This document shows positions 4,986 to 7,039 of a stretch of DNA of 7,039 bases, in pieces. A program made the position numbers and the translations under genes. The stretch is from JAAFIP01 sp043769005 (GTDB lineage Bacteria > Pseudomonadota > Gammaproteobacteria > Burkholderiales > Burkholderiaceae_C): NCBI GenBank assembly GCA_043769005.1, contig JAYVJV010000168.1, positions 1 through 7,039 of the forward strand, in the 5' to 3' direction. The number at the start of each line of letters is the position of its first letter. Position 1 is the stretch's first letter. The notes beneath the pieces were generated by a model, which did not search any database, was not told where the DNA came from, and worked only from the letters and a program-made list of their open reading frames with translations.

Positions 4986-5815
4986 CCGACGACCAGCTCC
5001 TGCGCTACTCGCGCCACATCCTGCTCAATGAGATTGGTGTAGACGGTCAAGAAAAATTACTAGCTGCGCATGCTCTGGTCATCGGCGCTGGCGGTTTGGG
5101 TTCCCCGGTAGCTTTGTACCTGGGCACGGCGGGTGTAGGCCACATCACCCTCGTGGATAACGATGTGGTCGATATGACCAACTTGCAGCGGCAGATTGCC
5201 CATAATTTGGCCAAAGTCGGCATCAATAAAGCGCAAAGCGCTAGCACTAGCATAGCAGCCATCAACCCTGAAGTGCGCGTGACCTGCGTCACCCAGCGCG
5301 CCGATGCGGCTTTGCTCAGCACCCTGGTGGCCAGCGCCGATGTAGTGATTGACTGCTGCGACAACTTCGCCACGCGCCACGCCATCAACGCCGCCTGTGT
5401 ACAGCACAAAAAGCCCTTGGTCAGCGGTGCGGCCATCCGCTTTGACGGGCAGATCACCGTGTACGACAGCCGCGATGCCCAGTCGCCCTGTTACGCCTGC
5501 GTGTTTCCGCCCGAGAGCACGGTGGAAGAAACCCGCTGCGCCACAATGGGCGTGTTTGCGCCCTTGGTGGGCATCATCGGCAGCATGCAAGCTGCCGAGG
5601 CGCTCAAGCTGCTCAGCGGCGCAGGCAAGCCCCTCACGGGTCGCCTACAGATGCTGGATGGCCGCAGCATGGAATGGAATGAGCTGCGCATCCCGCGAAA
5701 TGCCCACTGCACGGTCTGCGCCAGCGCGCATTTGCGCGCGCCGTATCCCACCAAACTGCCTGGCTTGGATTGCGGGAAGTGTGAGCGCAAAGTCATTGCA
5801 CCCCCTGCCTGCTAG
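4982..5815 (+). CDS. moeB: MoeB/ThiF/HesA-type E1-like adenylyltransferase
   Basis: Activates the C-terminal glycine of a ubiquitin-like sulfur carrier (MoaD or ThiS type) with ATP, for molybdopterin or thiamine synthesis; sequence alone does not decide between them. The 277 residues show the YSRHILL opening, nucleotide loop GAGGLGS (35-41), NLQRQ (67-71, R70), K83, and the ATP/Mg aspartates D124 and D127. Two CxxC pairs (C170/C173 and C243/C246) form the structural zinc site, and C186 in TRCATMG is in the position of the conserved thiol. The GTG start (4982) overlaps the ctpA TGA by 4 bases (GTGA), with a purine-rich GGAAGAG ribosome site upstream; no other start fits the canonical N-terminus. 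About 30 residues extend past the last zinc pair, with another CxxC (C264/C267) and a terminal C277. Two short patches use rare codons. Confidence 0.92.
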   Translation: MTDDQLLRYSRHILLNEIGVDGQEKLLAAHALVIGAGGLGSPVALYLGTAGVGHITLVDNDVVDMTNLQRQIAHNLAKVGINKAQSASTSIAAINPEVRVTCVTQRADAALLSTLVASADVVIDCCDNFATRHAINAACVQHKKPLVSGAAIRFDGQITVYDSRDAQSPCYACVFPPESTVEETRCATMGVFAPLVGIIGSMQAAEALKLLSGAGKPLTGRLQMLDGRSMEWNELRIPRNAHCTVCASAHLRAPYPTKLPGLDCGKCERKVIAPPAC

Positions 5816-7039
5816 GCCTGGCGCAGCAGGGCCTTCAGCGCGGTTTGCAAGCGTTTGGCATGCGCGGGGTTGAACGGTGTCGCCAATATCGCGGTGGTGT
5901 CCAGCGCCCAGGTGTCTGCCGGGGCCGGGTCATTGCGCTTGGTCAGCAGTTGCAGTTGCAGCATGCGCCGGGCACTAATGTGCTCGGCAGGTGTGGGCAC
6001 GTCGGCTGCCATTTCGATGCGCAGCAACGAGGTGGCGGCATCGCCCGCAGCGGCCTTGGCCACCGCCTGCGACCAGGCAGTGCGCGCAGCCGGGCTGACG
6101 CTGCGACCCAACTCGGCCACACTGGGAATGGCATCGGCATTGCGCTGCTCCCAGGCGCTAAGTAGCCCGGTCAGGGACTCGCCGTGCGCTTGGGCGGCCA
6201 ACTTTTTCAGCTGCATTTGCGCGCGCTCCAGCGCGTCGCGCTGGGCGTAGAAAGCGGTGTTGGACAGGCGCGGGCCGCTAGGCTCCTCGCGCGGGGCAAA
6301 ACGATCCCCGCCACGCTCTGCACCGCGATCACCTCTTGGAGCGCCACGCTCGCCAAAGCTGGCGCGGGCATCGCCACCAGGGCCTGCGGGGCGGCCACCT
6401 CGGTCACTGGCCCCAGCGGGCGCACCTGGACGGCCCGCACCGGGGCCGCTACGGCCTTCAAACTTGCCACCTTTTTTGTCGCCAAAGCGGCCTTGCGCTG
6501 CTGGCTCGGCCTTCTTGGCACCCGGACGGTCGTCGCCGCGCATGGCGACGATGGGTTTGGCTGGCTTGGGGGGTGTTTTCGCAGTTTCAGCCACTACAGC
6601 TTCAGCAACCGCTGGTTCAGCAACCACTGGTTCACTCACTTCATTTGCTACAAAATCTATAGCTTCTTGCGCATTGTCTGTGGCGGCTACAGGCTTGTTT
6701 TCCTCGGAAGCAGGGGGTACTGCAGAGACGGCAGGAGCCGCAGCGACCTGCCCACGCCCGGCCGCTTCTACAGCGGCAATAGCTGCGCGAATCTTCTGCA
6801 CATCGCCGCTGGCGTTGGCTGCGTCCAGCCCTTTGACGGCATCGAGCACGGCCTTGTCGTGCTCGCTCATGGCGGCGGCGGCTTGTTCGCGCTCGGCGCT
6901 CTTCCTGTTAAACGCATCATCAATCGGTTTGCGGAAAGCATCCCAGAGTTTTTGCTCTTGCTTGCGGTCTACTGGCACGCTTTGCGCCTCGTGCTGCCAG
7001 CGCTGTTGCAGGGCCTTGACCGCGTCGATGCGCATCATG
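5812..7039 (-). CDS. DUF349-family protein, C-terminal part (N-terminus beyond right edge)
   Basis: A reading frame open from the right edge to a TAG at 5814-5812. The visible 408 residues, counted from a methionine at 7038 that is probably internal, begin inside a DUF349 helical repeat with LQQRWQ (10-15) and LWDAFRKPIDDAF (31-43). Next are an Ala/Glu segment, an acidic Ala/Val/Glu/Pro linker (about 97-165) with three 5-residue repeats, and a Gly/Arg/Pro-rich stretch with RGG-like motifs (about 167-257). A helical C-terminal domain (about 258-408) ends the protein. Related proteins in this order are, as I recall, several hundred residues longer with multiple DUF349 repeats. Function is not known with certainty; the basic Gly/Arg region suggests nucleic-acid or ribosome contact, which is inference. 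Leucines are mostly CTG, as in the right-arm genes, although this gene is on the minus strand. It converges on moeB with interlocking stops. Confidence 0.85.
   Translation of the reverse strand, partial: MMRIDAVKALQQRWQHEAQSVPVDRKQEQKLWDAFRKPIDDAFNRKSAEREQAAAAMSEHDKAVLDAVKGLDAANASGDVQKIRAAIAAVEAAGRGQVAAAPAVSAVPPASEENKPVAATDNAQEAIDFVANEVSEPVVAEPAVAEAVVAETAKTPPKPAKPIVAMRGDDRPGAKKAEPAAQGRFGDKKGGKFEGRSGPGAGRPGAPAGASDRGGRPAGPGGDARASFGERGAPRGDRGAERGGDRFAPREEPSGPRLSNTAFYAQRDALERAQMQLKKLAAQAHGESLTGLLSAWEQRNADAIPSVAELGRSVSPAARTAWSQAVAKAAAGDAATSLLRIEMAADVPTPAEHISARRMLQLQLLTKRNDPAPADTWALDTTAILATPFNPAHAKRLQTALKALLRQA
6583..6627 (-). repeat. Three imperfect 15-bp tandem repeats coding (V/A)VAE(P/A/T)
   Basis: On the minus strand GTGGTTGCTGAACCA, GCGGTTGCTGAAGCT and GTAGTGGCTGAAACT follow one another and encode VVAEP, AVAEA and VVAET, residues 138-152 of the visible DUF349 protein. 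The preceding VSEP looks like a decayed further copy. The unit keeps frame and sits in a linker expected to be disordered. Confidence 0.75.
6645..6702. repeat. Possible relic of a Comamonadaceae short dispersed repeat, read in frame
   Basis: This AT-richer patch, including CTACAAAATCTATAGCTTC (6648-6666), TTGCGCA (6667-6673) and GGCTACAGGC (6685-6694), resembles from memory a short interspersed sequence common in Comamonadaceae genomes, with a core like ATAGCTGCTTGCGC and a GCGCTAGAGGCC or GCGCTACAGGCC end. It is translated within the DUF349 protein as part of the acidic linker and includes the rare ATA isoleucine codon. The resemblance is recollection, not a search. Confidence 0.3.

Noticed and set aside
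6336..6662. 108-codon plus-strand frame opposite the DUF349 gene
   Set aside because: Trp/Arg/His-rich low-complexity product complementary to the Gly/Arg and Ala/Glu linker codons; no start context or family.

Overview
The window reads as a core chromosomal segment of a betaproteobacterium, most likely Burkholderiales and probably Comamonadaceae. The basis is GC-rich coding DNA, the family character of every protein, and a gene order I recall as common in that order: gpsA / secB / grxC / rhodanese diverging from gpmA / ctpA / moeB-like. All coding sequence is housekeeping. I see no phage, IS, CRISPR, toxin, RNA gene or defence module, and no new multi-gene system.

Left arm (1-2501, all minus strand). 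Transcription runs leftward through a membrane-anchored rhodanese (2501-2085), glutaredoxin GrxC (2082-1825), the chaperone SecB (1796-1302), an exported protein with SH3-like folds (1292-732), and glycerol-3-phosphate dehydrogenase GpsA (674 to beyond the left edge). The gaps are 2, 28, 9 and 57 nt, so this looks like one operon linking sulfur/thiol chemistry, protein export and phospholipid precursor supply. The 57-nt gap before gpsA is filled by a four-copy 17-bp tandem repeat. Each copy carries a stop and a start codon.

Centre (2502-2681). A 180-nt divergent intergenic region separates the arms. It should hold both promoters, but only a weak sigma70-like candidate for the rightward genes is visible.

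Right arm (2682-7039). Going rightward are gpmA (dPGM phosphoglycerate mutase), ctpA (S41 carboxy-terminal processing protease with PDZ domain) and a MoeB/ThiF/HesA-type E1-like adenylyltransferase. The last starts on a GTG that overlaps the ctpA stop. Converging on it from the right edge is the 3' part of a large DUF349-family gene, and the two stop codons interlock in a CTAG.

The strongest window-wide anomaly is codon usage. By hand count, CTG supplies roughly 10 of 78 leucines in the five left-arm genes, but around 60% in gpmA, ctpA and the DUF349 gene. The DUF349 gene lies on the same strand as the left arm, so strand bias does not explain this. The break falls at the divergent intergenic region and suggests replacement of one arm by recombination, or a chimeric contig. 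Smaller anomalies are the gpsA leader repeat, a terminator-like hairpin inside the SH3 gene, rare-codon patches in moeB and the DUF349 gene that resemble short dispersed repeats of Comamonadaceae, and a second cysteine pair at the MoeB C-terminus.
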